64,000 bases of DNA, taken from Orthonyx spaldingii. Its lineage: Eukaryota > Chordata > Aves > Passeriformes > Orthonychidae. A model generated the notes under the pieces. That model did no database searches and was not told the DNA's origin. It saw nothing but the letters and a program-made list of their open reading frames with translations. The stretch's first letter is position 1; each line of letters opens with the position of its first letter. The DNA lies in assembly GCA_013397795.1 (NCBI GenBank), contig VZTJ01005974.1:275994-339993 (forward strand), written 5' to 3'. The position numbers and the translations under genes are program-made. Shown here piece by piece: positions 36,901 to 48,900 of this stretch.

Positions 36901-39900
36901 CTCTTTTAACCTGCAAGAGTCTATTGAGCTGTGGTTGTCAAAACAGTGTGACATTAATCCATGGATTAATTTAACTCTTCCTCACTTACAGAAACTGTTC
37001 CTCTGTGCCGTGTTCACAAGAAAAAGAACAGTAAAGCTGCTTGCTGGTCTCCCACATAATCCGAACACCAGTGATGGTTTTTGATCTCTTTTTGCAGCTA
37101 GGGATGAGGCTCTGCCAGGGGCAGCAGGAGCTGCTTTGTCATTCCCACAGCGAACTGCTCGCAGCCTGTGGGGATGTCTGGGGGACAGCTGAGCCCAGGG
37201 AGCGATGGCTGTCACTGCCAGCAGGGCTGTGGGACTGACAGCTGGGAAATGTTTACCCAGCCAGTGACAGAAACGCTCTGCATCCTGCACTAATCTCAGG
37301 AACAATTACAAAATCGGTCCAAGCTGCAACCCAGAGGATTTCCTGCGTGGAGCAGTGATGGAGATAAACACATCAGGCATCTTCCTTCTCCTCTGAGAGC
37401 TGAGAGAAGCTGAATTTAATTAGTTTTAAGTATATTCTACTGGGAAGCTGCAAATAAAAAGTAAGCTTTCTTAAATCAGGTATTCAGAGGATCTAATTCA
37501 GGTCTTTGCTGACAAGAAGGAGCATTTTATGAAGAACCAAAGCTTTCAGGGCCCCATCCAGACAAGTTAAGAGACCATTCTGAGCAAGACAATTTCTTGC
37601 AGCATCTGGAGTGGAGCATAAACTCACACCCACGGCTGAGCAGAGGAGAATTGGCACAACCAAGTCATGAGCAGCACAGCTTTGTCACAAAACCTCTCCA
37701 GCCTGCTGCCAGCAGGGTCAACATTGGAACAGGGGTGAGAGGAAATCCCAGGGCATGGTTTGCTCTGCCTTTCCATGGGAGCCAGGTGCACAGAAACCAT
37801 TCACAGAAGAGCAGTTCGGGTGTGAAGGCAGCCACCCACTCCAGCAAGTCCCTTGACTGGAGCAGGGGCAGAAATGGCCCCAGGAAAACAGAGCAGGAAC
37901 TTGTTTGCTGAGCAGAAGCTCCACTGGGATATATAAAATAGGGATGAGGGGTGAGAGGAGGGAGATGAGCTGGTGAGACTGGTGGGAGTCTGGGATGCGA
38001 TGGAATACAGATAAAAGGATTTGGAAATGCTGGGGTTTGCCACAGTTCATGACATCCCTCGAGCTGGCATTTCTGTGCACTTTGTGCATGTCAAACTGTT
38101 GACATATGTTCTGTGGTGGCAAAACCACATCCAGTCCCTTGTCCCCTACCCTGTCAGTCCCCAACGAGCTGAGGGCTGGAGGAAATCCAAGTGTTGTCCT
38201 TCCAAGGCGTAGAACACATCCAGTGCCAGCCTCCTACACAAAACACCCCCAGGGGTTCAGTATGCACAATGTCAGGGCTTTGCTGTCTGGGATGAATTGA
38301 TATTCCGATTCTCCCACAAAGGAGTTTTCTCCCTTACAAATGAACACCATGAATTGCTCAAACCAGACAATGGAGTTGCTCTGGTGCTGGTCTGTGCAGG
38401 TGTTGCCTGAGGGCGCTGCTGTTGAACATGTCCTTAATGGTTACATGGCATAAAATTTAACTGATAGGTCTGATTTCATGCTATGATAGTTACTTGCAGG
38501 CTTTGACTAATGAATTCTAAATGGAGGAATTAAAATTCATTAAATATTGACACAGGGAGTAAGAGATGCCAGCCCAGTGTCTCTGGCTGCTCATAACAGG
38601 GGTTCAGGAAGTTAATGGAGCCCTGCAGGGCATTTGAGTGGTTCCTGAATTCAGACCTGCCTGGCCCACCTGCAGCACAGACCCAGATGAGTGTTCCTCC
38701 CTGCTTTCAGTGCTGCCACTGTTCAGCTGGGGTTGGGGAGGAGATGAAAAGGAGGTAAAGAATTTTTCTTACCTGAAGCAGGTGAATTACCCCAGGAAGT
38801 GACAGGGTGACAATTGCACATAGGAGTCTGTGACTATTCTGAAAGGCTACTACTGTTGAGCTCCCTGCTGTAATTATTCCCTGTGATACTGAAACTGCCC
38901 GGGTTTCAGGGCTTTGGCCATGTGCTCTAGATCAGCTTTTCTGCTGTGTTAACCCCTGTCAGACCTGTGCCTGCCCGGGTGTGGTGCTGTCCCGACACAC
39001 CTTGCTCCTGTCCTGACTACACCGTGTGGATGGAGGGCTGAGTGCGGATCCCTCGCTCCTCCCGGATTAGCTTGCCACAGTCTAACTCCGTAGATAAGGT
39101 GGTGCCAGAGGTGGAGTTGGACGGGTGGGGTTGCTTACACTGCAGTCCGTAAAAGAAACAAAAGGCCTTGCATGCAAGAGAAGAGAAATGGAGAAAGTAA
39201 ATAAATGAATGAAGCAAAACCAAAAACAAGCATGAGAATGATTCAAAATTTAAATCAAAAGAGTCTCTGGTTATGGAAACAGAAAAGTCACATTCAACAA
39301 TGCTTTGGATTAGCTAAGTAATAACACACCCTGCACAGCATTTCCCATCTAAGCTGCTTATTTCACCAGGGAAAGGAGAAAACAATCCCAGAGAAAACAG
39401 AGAGAAACACTGGTGTTGTGCTCTCTGTGAAATTGCTTCTGGAAAAGCAGCAGGATGTGCCACATGAACTCACTTAATGATTCTAATGATTAAGCAGCAC
39501 CTTGCTGTGCAGCAGCAGTGCAGGTGCAGAAAAGGCGTGTGTGCAACCCTGAATTGTGTATTATTGACCCCACATACTGCTCAGTAAATTAACACTCCTG
39601 GCTAAAGCTTCAGGTCTGCTTTAGTGCTGGCTTCTCCACAGACTCCACAGGGAGGCATTGCCTTGCACAGACTTCTGAAAAGTTTCCAGGATATTCTGCA
39701 CCATGTTAGCACTTCAACTAAACATTTTAATTATACTAAATATTTTAATTAGCTGCAACTGTTCTCCAAAACGTATTTGAATAAAAGATCTCCCGAGACA
39801 GGAACAAAACAAAGATACCAATACATTTTTTATGCATTTTGTGCTAAAATGGGCTAAAGTAGTAATTAGAAAGGTGCAATATGTGCAAATACATGAATCC

Positions 39901-42900
39901 TTTCCCTCTGCCTTATCCCAAAGCAGGGACCTTTGACTGGCATGTCCTGGGATTGCTCCATGAGCTACATCTGTTTTTTGTGGACAGTGTTGCTGCATTT
40001 AATGTAAACTGCACCTCTCAGAGCGTGTTCAAAATGTTCCCTTCTCCTCCCATGGGGAGGTCCTTTGCCTCAACAGCCACTTCGGGCATTTCTGTCACTA
40101 TCCTTGCAAGGGGACACCTTGGATAGGGAGGAGGAATCCCCCATGGAAAAGCTCCAGCCTTTCCCACCTCAAAGTGTAAAGGGAACTGAACCCAGTGTGA
40201 GGTGGGTGCCTCACATCTGGGAGCCCAGGGTGAGGAAATGGGAACCTCTGGGGATTCAGGGTCACCCCCTGGTTCCGCAGAGTGGGGTCCCCTTGTCCCT
40301 TGGGAAAGGAGGGGACAAACAGGGCCACAGTAGGGTCAGAATAGAGCCAGGACAAATTGCCTCGGGCAGAAGGAGCTGTCTGACAGCTTCAGAGACACTC
40401 TCCAAGTTCCTGCTCACGCCCTGCCTCTGCCACAGGGCTGCTGGTTCCCTAAATGGGTGTTTGCACTCGATTTTAAGGATTGATCCTTCCTCACAAACCA
40501 CTCTAATGCTCAAGGTGTGATTTACACACAGCATTTCCTTTGTTTTCCCTCTACCCTTTTAAAGTGCTCATTACAACTCAATGGAGCTATAACCAGAATT
40601 TCTTTGGCTCCATAATCTTACTTTACAGTGGCATCCATCACCTCCCAGTAGTTGTCCCTGCTTTGAAGTGCATCCTTCAGCACAGCTTGTAAACCTCTGG
40701 CTCTGAAAAGAGATGCTTTCTAGAAGAAGAGGAAAATGACTCTTGGGATTTGGACGTGCTTTCCTGTGTTACTCAAGGGGCTTGTGTTAATGCCATATAA
40801 AAACCCAACAGCCCTGTTCCGTTTTATTCCTTTCCAATGTAATTTATGCTGGAAGTCTTAAAGTTCAAGCAGAAACTGTTTGAGAAATTAATTGCCCTTG
40901 TTCTGCACTGCCCTACTAAGCAGCACTAATTGGACCGTGGGTGAGGCACACCCCTGTTCTTATTAATAAATTATTTGTCATTAGAGCCAGGAGTGCCTGG
41001 TGAGAGTTCAGCAGCACGAGATCCACACTCCAGCAGGGAGGCTCTGCTGCAGAGCCCTCCTCAGGCAGAGCTCGGGCTGGCAGGCCCAGGGCAGGGCTCT
41101 CACCTGCTCGATGTCACTGTTCTTGCGCGATTTGTAGATGAACTCGCCGATGGCCACGAACACGGACAGCACCAGCCCCGCCGCCAGCACGATGAAGATG
41201 CCCCCGATGTTCTCCACCCCGAGGGCGCTGGCTTCCTTGCTGTCCTCCTCGGGGCAGCCGTTGCCTCGCCACCACTTCTCCTTCATCATGTGCAGCTTGC
41301 CCTCCTCCTGCAGCTGCAGGATGGCGATGGTGATCTTGTCCCTGTACGGGGACCCTGCAAGGGGATAGCGAGGCCTGGCAGTGCTGGCAGGGGCAGCTGC
41401 CATCATCTGAGGCAGAGGTGCTCCCTTATCACAGGACTGATTATTCCAGCTGGAGAGGCTGGAGGTGCAAAGGGGAATCTCTGTTGGCGTCTGCCCTGGG
41501 GACTGGGAAGCAGAAGGCTCCACTGGTGCAGTTGAGAATTCACAATAATTTTAGGGTCTCCTAGTGAGGTTTATTTAAACCTTGGCAGTGGGTTTTCCTG
41601 CTAAGTCATTCCTCCACATCATATTTGAATATTGCTGTGAGCACTCTGAGAATTTCCACTTTGCATCCCTTCTGTTGACTCCAGCACCTGCTGGTTTTTC
41701 CTGCTGCATGTAAATGAGTGGCTGCCTCAGAGAAGTCCACAGTCCCTCAGACACTTATTCTTCCCCTTTACACCTGCACCACCCACAGCTCCACCTCAGC
41801 TACTTGCAGCTTGTAAGGAACACTGTGTGGACAAGCCTTTTTTATTATGATTTGCAACAATAGCAGTCCTGTAAGATGAAAATAGCAACTATTTCACACT
41901 TTTGGTTTACAGGCCATCAGTTGCAAAATGATGTGTGTGCCGGCTCTGCAGCTTTGTGGGCCTGGGCAGGGTCTGGCAAGGAGTGGGGTCACGCTGGGTG
42001 ACTCAGATTTGCTGTCACACACTCTGCTCTACCTCTCCATCTTCCAGAATCCTGCAGCCTGTGTTTGTGAGAGAGACTTTTCCTTGTGGGAGCAGGATTT
42101 TGTGATAGCAAGGAGGGAGGGCTTGCGAGAATGGTTCTGTGATGCTGTGAGAGGCTGTTTGGCTCCAAAGGCACCCCAAATCCTGCCATGTTGGAGTCCC
42201 TACATCTGGAAACATTCAGAGCCTGGGCTGAATGCAGAGCTGAAAGCCCTTTGTCCATGCAGCTACTCCTGCCCACCCTTTCCGTCCTTTAGTAGCTCAT
42301 TAATAGGACATGGAGGGACAGGACACAGGGAATGGCTTCCCACTGCCAGAGGGCAGGAATGGATGGGATATTGGGAAGGAATTGTGCCCTATGAGGGTGG
42401 GGAGGCCCTGGCACAGGGTGCCCAGAGAAGCTGTGGCTACCCCTGGATCCCTGCAAGTGTTCAGAGCCAGGTTGCACAGGGCTTGGAGCACCCTGGGACA
42501 GTGGAAGGCTTCCCTGCCATGGAAGGGAGTGGGACTGGATGAGCTTTAAGGTCCCTCCCAATCCAGGCCATTCTGTGATTCTGCGATTCTCAGATTTTCT
42601 CCAACTGCCATTTCACCAAAAGTCACATTTTGCTGCACATTAAAGGTGTTGCAAACTCAACCTCATCATGGTAAACCAATAATGTAGATTGTGTGTCAGA
42701 ATTCCAGGGATCAGGTGGCACTTCAGAAAAATCTCACTGAGGCACTGCTCCTGTGTCCCTATGCATCAAAAGAGCCTCAAAAATTCAGCCTCAGAGCTTC
42801 AGTTTTCCTGCTTATTTTGCTGTGCAGGACGTTGTTAAAAATACTTGTCCCATGAACACATGTGCCCCTCCCTGCTCTCCATTTCCTTTGTCCCCCAGCT

Positions 42901-45900
42901 CTGTCTGAGGAGAGCCAGCGTGAGGAACATTGCAGTTCCTCATTTGTTGTGCCAACACTCAGCTGCTTGTTGGGGCAGAGCCGTGCCAGCACTGGGCCAT
43001 GCTGTGACCACAGCTGCCAGGAGACTTGTGTCACACTATCCCAAATCCAGCTGGGAAGCCAGAGACCAGCACTGCTGGAGGCAGCCAGCTCTGAGAGGAA
43101 AACATCCCTGCTGTAAGAATGGATGATTTGTGTGCTTGCTGTTACAGACCCAAAAATAACAGCAGAAAGCAAGCCAGAAACACCTCCAAAAACTGGCTTT
43201 GCACAAAGGAGTGAATTATTACCACTGCAAACAGCAGTGCCTCACAGAAGAGAGAGCAGAATGGGCTGTGCCTTACAAGAGGTTTGTGCCCTGCAGTGGG
43301 TAAGGCTGCAGGACTCATCCAGTCCCCCTGTCTGGAAGGACACAGCTGGGAGGGAAAGTGGAGCAGCCACAGTCATAACACAGGATTTGTGGGGTTGTTT
43401 GCTCCTTCTTGCGATGTTTCTGTTGCCATCAGGATTACCACAATTCATCTGCAGGGTGACAGGCACCTCTACATTTCTGCACAGGCTTTTAAAGTTGTCA
43501 GGAGTGCCTGGAGAGCTGCACTGGTGGTGGTTTATTGGTGAGCTCTGAACTCACCCACAAATCCATCTCTACATCTCTTTGAATATTCAGCACATTGGTT
43601 ATGGCCTCTGAGCTATTAACAAACCTCTTAGGATGGGAAATGCATTTATCTCCTTTCTTAGTAGTCTCCCAAGGAACTGGGAAGAGCTTTAGTGTTAGAA
43701 TTACCTGCACCAGCACTGGCACTGATGCTGGAGTTACACCTGCCCTGACACATCACAGGATCACAGAATTATTTGGGGTGGGAAAGAACTGAGAGCAGAG
43801 TCCAAGCTGTGCCCAATGTCCACCTTGTCCCCAGCCCAGATCTCTGAGTGCCACCTCCAGGCCTTCCTGGGACACCTCCAGGGATCGGGACTCCAAACCG
43901 CCCCTGCCAAAGCCTGACCACCCTTTCCACAGAGAAATTCCTCCTGATGCCTATAACTGCCATATTTTATTTACAGAAGATGCTCTGATAAAAGAATGCA
44001 TTTCCTGGATTCAGGAGTTCTCCTCCCTGTTTCTTTGGGAGCCATAAGGTGCTGTCCAGCTCACTCACTGCAGTTCTGGGGTGCCAGGCATTCCTTCCCT
44101 GCTGCAAATGCCCTGTGGTTTTCCATTCCCCTGCAGGCCAGTTAAGCCTTGCTGGAACTTTGGTGTTAAGGGTCACAGACAAGCCTTTTTTGTCTTTTTT
44201 ATTTTCCATACATCCTCTGCAATCAATACTCTTTAATGCTCTGAGAGAAATAACAAAGCCTTGGGGGTCCCTTTGAATAGTGGCAGGTTTATCTTGTTTG
44301 TGAAATGAGTTGTTTATGAGGTGCTTGATGGTACTGGATTATTCCACAGTGCTTGGGGATATCTATTTCCCTGAATTTTGCAGGTTTTCCTTAAGAAAAA
44401 AATAAAGGTGCACTTCTCATACAAGAAACAACTTATAAATATCTTTCACAGCTGCATTTCCAATGGCTGCACTGTCTCTGAGGATTGCCATCTGTTCCAA
44501 TTATTCCTTCATTGTTCTTGGATTAAAGTGTGGCAGCTTTATAACCACAAGGAAACTCTTGCCATGAGTTTGTCGTTCTTGGGGATTTTAGCTTTTGTAT
44601 CATTTTCTTCAGGGTGCCAAGGCTGTTCTCACACAGCCAGTGGAAAAATATACTTGGGATGTCATGTCTGTGACAATCTCTCTGAGGTGCTCAGGACCAC
44701 AGAGAGTGACAGTTCCAAGTGCAGAGGTGTGTTGGGGTACCTAAGCCCATCCCGGGACGTTGGTGGGATAACTCTGCTGTATGAAACCACCCCTTGGAAA
44801 GCGAAATGGTTTCTCCCTGAGTTGCCTTACCTGGATATGTTAATTCTCCTGTATTGATTAACTGTAACCTGTCTCCTGACCCTATCCCTTGCTCCCTCTG
44901 TACTTCCCCTGCCTCCCTCTCCTCCCCTGTGCCCCTTACTGCCTGGCCAGGCCCTGTAACAACGGTCTCCCAAAGCCATTCGGCCTCTTTCGCCGCTGGA
45001 CCCTTTCAGGAATAAAACGCTTCTGGAACTCCATGCGACTGAGCCCTCTGTTAACCCTGGTAACACTCGAGCCATCTAGCCGGGGTTGAACACCGGCTGG
45101 GGTAGGAACAAGGCTATCTGCACAGTACCCAGCTGTACTGCCCAGAGTTGTTTTTCGGAGACTCCAAGACACTCCTGGTGAAAGCAGAAGCTTCCATCCA
45201 CCCCACACCCCTGCCCTGGGACAGCATTACAGGTGTTTCTCCCCTATTTCTATCTGCTCTGTCAAGCAATGAATGAACAATCCACAGCTGGACGGGGCTT
45301 GGAGAATCCTGGGGTAGTGGAAGGTGTCCTTGACCATGGAAGGGGGTGGCACTGGATGGGTTTAAGATCCCTCCCAATCCAAAACCATTCTGTGATTCCA
45401 TAATTCAATGAACACAGGACAAAACCTGGCTCCCCAGTGCCAATTGTTTACAAGTACACAGCACAAAAATCTGAGACAACTTTTAATGCTCTACAGTTAG
45501 AAGATCTCAGGGCACTGGATATGTTAGAAAGGGTCTGACAGAGAGAGTTCAGAGAGACTGGGAGTCTTAAGGTTCTGCTTTAAGGGAGATGAATTTCTAA
45601 TTTATTTCATGATATCAGAGCAACACCTAAGAACAGTGAGGATCAACTGCAAGGTTGTGCTCAGGGATTTCAGTGCTTGAGTAAGCAGTGTTCTTTGGGG
45701 TAAATAGGGAACCCCAGTGGGTTTGGGTGGGAAGGGACCTTAAAGCCCTTCCAGTCCCACCCCTGCCATGGGCAGGGACACCTCCCACTGTCCCTGACTG
45801 CTCCAGTCTGGACTTAGACACTTCCAGGCATCCAGGAGCAGCCGCAGTTTCTCTGGGCAGCCTGTGCCAGGGCCTCCCCACTCTCACAGGGAACAATTCC

Positions 45901-48900
45901 TTCCCAATATCCCATCTAACCCCAGCTTTATCAGTGCGAATCCATTCTCCCTTGTCCTGTTTCTGAGGTCCCAGGACAGACTGAATCTCCTGCCTCAGGG
46001 GCCTCTGTGGCTGTGCTCCCCAGCAGCTCAGCCCTGGAGCCTCTTACCAATGGGGGTGCCCACGCCGTAGCCCTTGGAGTCGATGAGCCCCCCGATCTGG
46101 GTGAGGTTGCAGTTCCTCTGGGTCACGTACTCGATGCTGGTGGACTCCATGAGCAGGGCGTAGTCGGTGGTGAGCACGCGCTGGATGCCCTCGTCGTTGT
46201 TCTTCACCAGCGCCGTCTGCTGCCTGCTGCTCATGAACGCCCACATCTTCTCATATGTGGAGATTTTGGATTTCTGTGGGGGGACAAGGAGGCATGGAAT
46301 CACATCAGCACCCACACTGCCCTTGCCAAATGCTCCTCAGCCTCCCCAGCCTCAATGCCAGTACCACATCTGGAGGGCAATCGGTGGCAGGGCTTCCCTT
46401 CCCACAGCATTTCCCTCTTACTGGGCTTTATGCTTAGGAATCTCTTGTTTTTTCCCGCTTTCTTTGCAGTGCCAGGAGCTTCATTAGCAGCCTGGATGTG
46501 AGGAGCTGGTTCCAGGCTCAGTTTTAAACACCAGCTTTGGGGGGATTCCTATGACAAGTTGATTTTCTGGTTCTTTGAGCTTTAAATGTTAATATGCCTC
46601 ACCTGTAAATTCAATATCTGTGAATGTCACCTGAATTCCACCTCAGTTTGGCAAGCCACAGGACACCACTAAACTCTGAAGGTGGCTAAGTGGCTATTTG
46701 CAAGTAAAAACCACTTCTACTGCGCAGCTGGGAATATTTTTAAAATTGATGCTATGTTTATGCACTAGACTTAGTCTCACAGTGAATTTACTGGAAGGAT
46801 GTATTCCTTATTCAGAAGAGTTTGGAAGAAAGATCTTGGCTTCTCAACTTGCCAACTCCCGTTTGTGCCAAATTGTGGCCTTTGAATTTTCATTAATTTC
46901 AGTGGAAACACATCTGCACCTTAGAAGGCAGGAGCTGGCACAAGCTGCAAGACAAGATTAAGACCTATTATCGTGGAGGGGCAAGAAAGCAGTGGAAAAT
47001 TTACGGATGTGCTGGAAACAGAGCAGGGCAGCAGTCTGGAGAAACAAATACGTGTCATTGCTTGTGGGTGGGAAGCATCTTGCCTTCAGCTGGACTTCTC
47101 CCAGATTTGGTCATTCCCACAGACGGGCTCTGCTGCCTGGGATGCTGCTGGCTTGCCCTCCTACAGGGCTGAACTGTCCTGAGCTGCCCAGGCTCTGTTT
47201 TCGGGGTATTTTCATCTGCCCTGGCCACATCTGGGGTCTGTGCACAGGGAGGAGGCCAATTCTGAGGTTCCTTTCAAAGTCAATCCCCCCACAAATAATT
47301 TCAACTGGTTTTTTTTTCATTGCCCCCACTGTCCAGCTAAAAGTCTCTGCAGTGACTTCCCTGAAAAATATTTCATCTTTAGAATTATTTTTTTTGTGGG
47401 GAAACTATTGCAACCAGGACACTGGTGCTTGGCATCCAAAACCAGTGGGCAATCACAAGTGTTAGTACCTGCATTATAGACATCACTAACTGAAAGTGAT
47501 GTCAGCTCAGATAAATGCAAATAGAGCTTTCAGAAAAGCAGTGGCAGTAGCTTGCTTTTCTAGGATGATTCCCGATCTCCATCCCATCCAGCAGTTCCAC
47601 TGTGTAATCTCATCTTCCAGGGACTTCCTGCTGCTCCTTTGAGCACAAAGTCCTAAATCAAAGCTCTTTAGAGTCTGCTTTGTGCCAGGATCTTTTTCTG
47701 CACCTGATGTCTCCAGAAAGCCTTTTTCCCACGTGTGTCCCTTCCAGTCCTGAGAACCAGATGGATCTGGGCTTTGCCCCTCGTGTCCTACATGTCACTC
47801 CCTTGTTCCTGTCCGCTCCACAGCGTGGAAATTCCAGCATGTTGTGGTTTGCTTTAAAAAATGTTGGTCTGAAAAACCTGTTCCTCTTGGCATTCCTCGG
47901 CTTTAGTACTATTTGATTTGAGAAATCACCTCTTGCAGCACAGAGAGCACTTGAGGTAATGCCCTTTCCCAGGACACCGCAGCGCTGCGCCCACTCCCTC
48001 GGGGGGTTTTTGCTGCTGCCGCTGATCCTTCCTTTCCCTGTCCCTGCTCCCAGCGCTTCAGCACTCCCGGGAACGGGACAGCTCCCAGGAAAGGGGCAGA
48101 GTCTGGAATGTCACGGCAAAGGTGTTTTAACTGTGCTGTGCTCTGGGAATGGAGTAACTGCTGCCCAAATTTCCTTCTGCTGCCTTCTCTCAGTTCCCAG
48201 GCCCCTCCCTGGGCTGGGTGTGTTTATTTAGCTCTAGGAGATTTGCAGCATTTCACGGTCTGAGGGAGGCACAGTCAGAGACTTCGTCTGCAGACAGAAG
48301 TAGCTGGTTTTGTATAGAAACCTACTCCAGGATTTTTTATTTCAGGTTTTGGACAGGACAAAGAACCCCTAATCTTGTGAGGATCTGGAGACACTTCCAT
48401 AATAAAAATCATAACACCTTTGATAAAACATTATGAGTGTTTACAAGTGTGATACATTGCATTTTTTGAGCATTTTCCCTGTGTCACCTTCCCTCTGCCA
48501 GCGAATCCATCCCCAGTTTCTGCACTGTCCTTCCCCCATGCTTGTGTGCACGTGTGTTTCAGGCACAAGTAAGCTGCCACATAAATATGTAACCACCTTG
48601 TCTGAAAGTTTTCTTTTAGAAGCTTACATGCTTTTCAGCCTACATATTTCTGCCTGAGGGATTAATGGTGCAAAAAGAAATCAGTGTAGAACTGAAAACA
48701 GCTCTAGGAAATTTGTTCTGAACTTCTCATGTTGAATTTCAGGATCTATTACCTCTAAAAACGGACGGATGCAACAGGCTTTGAAGTTTTGTCTCTGAAG
48801 CCAAATTTGACTTCAGAATAACAATGGCAGTGAGCATCCTCGGGCATGGATGAGCCAGAGGAGAATCCAGAGCTTGCCTTAAAGGAATATCTCCAGGTGG

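Larger units (their letters stand above)
41355..46047. other. GRIK1 intron between S2 and M4 exons
   Basis: 4.7 kb, the most repeat-loaded GRIK1 intron: four CR1 fragments and a solo LTR, listed separately. The rest is unremarkable. Confidence 0.65.

Noticed and set aside
41076..41103. Intron-retained short GluK1 tail of 28 residues
   Set aside because: Open by chance after the M4 exon donor; the donor is good and no evidence supports retention.
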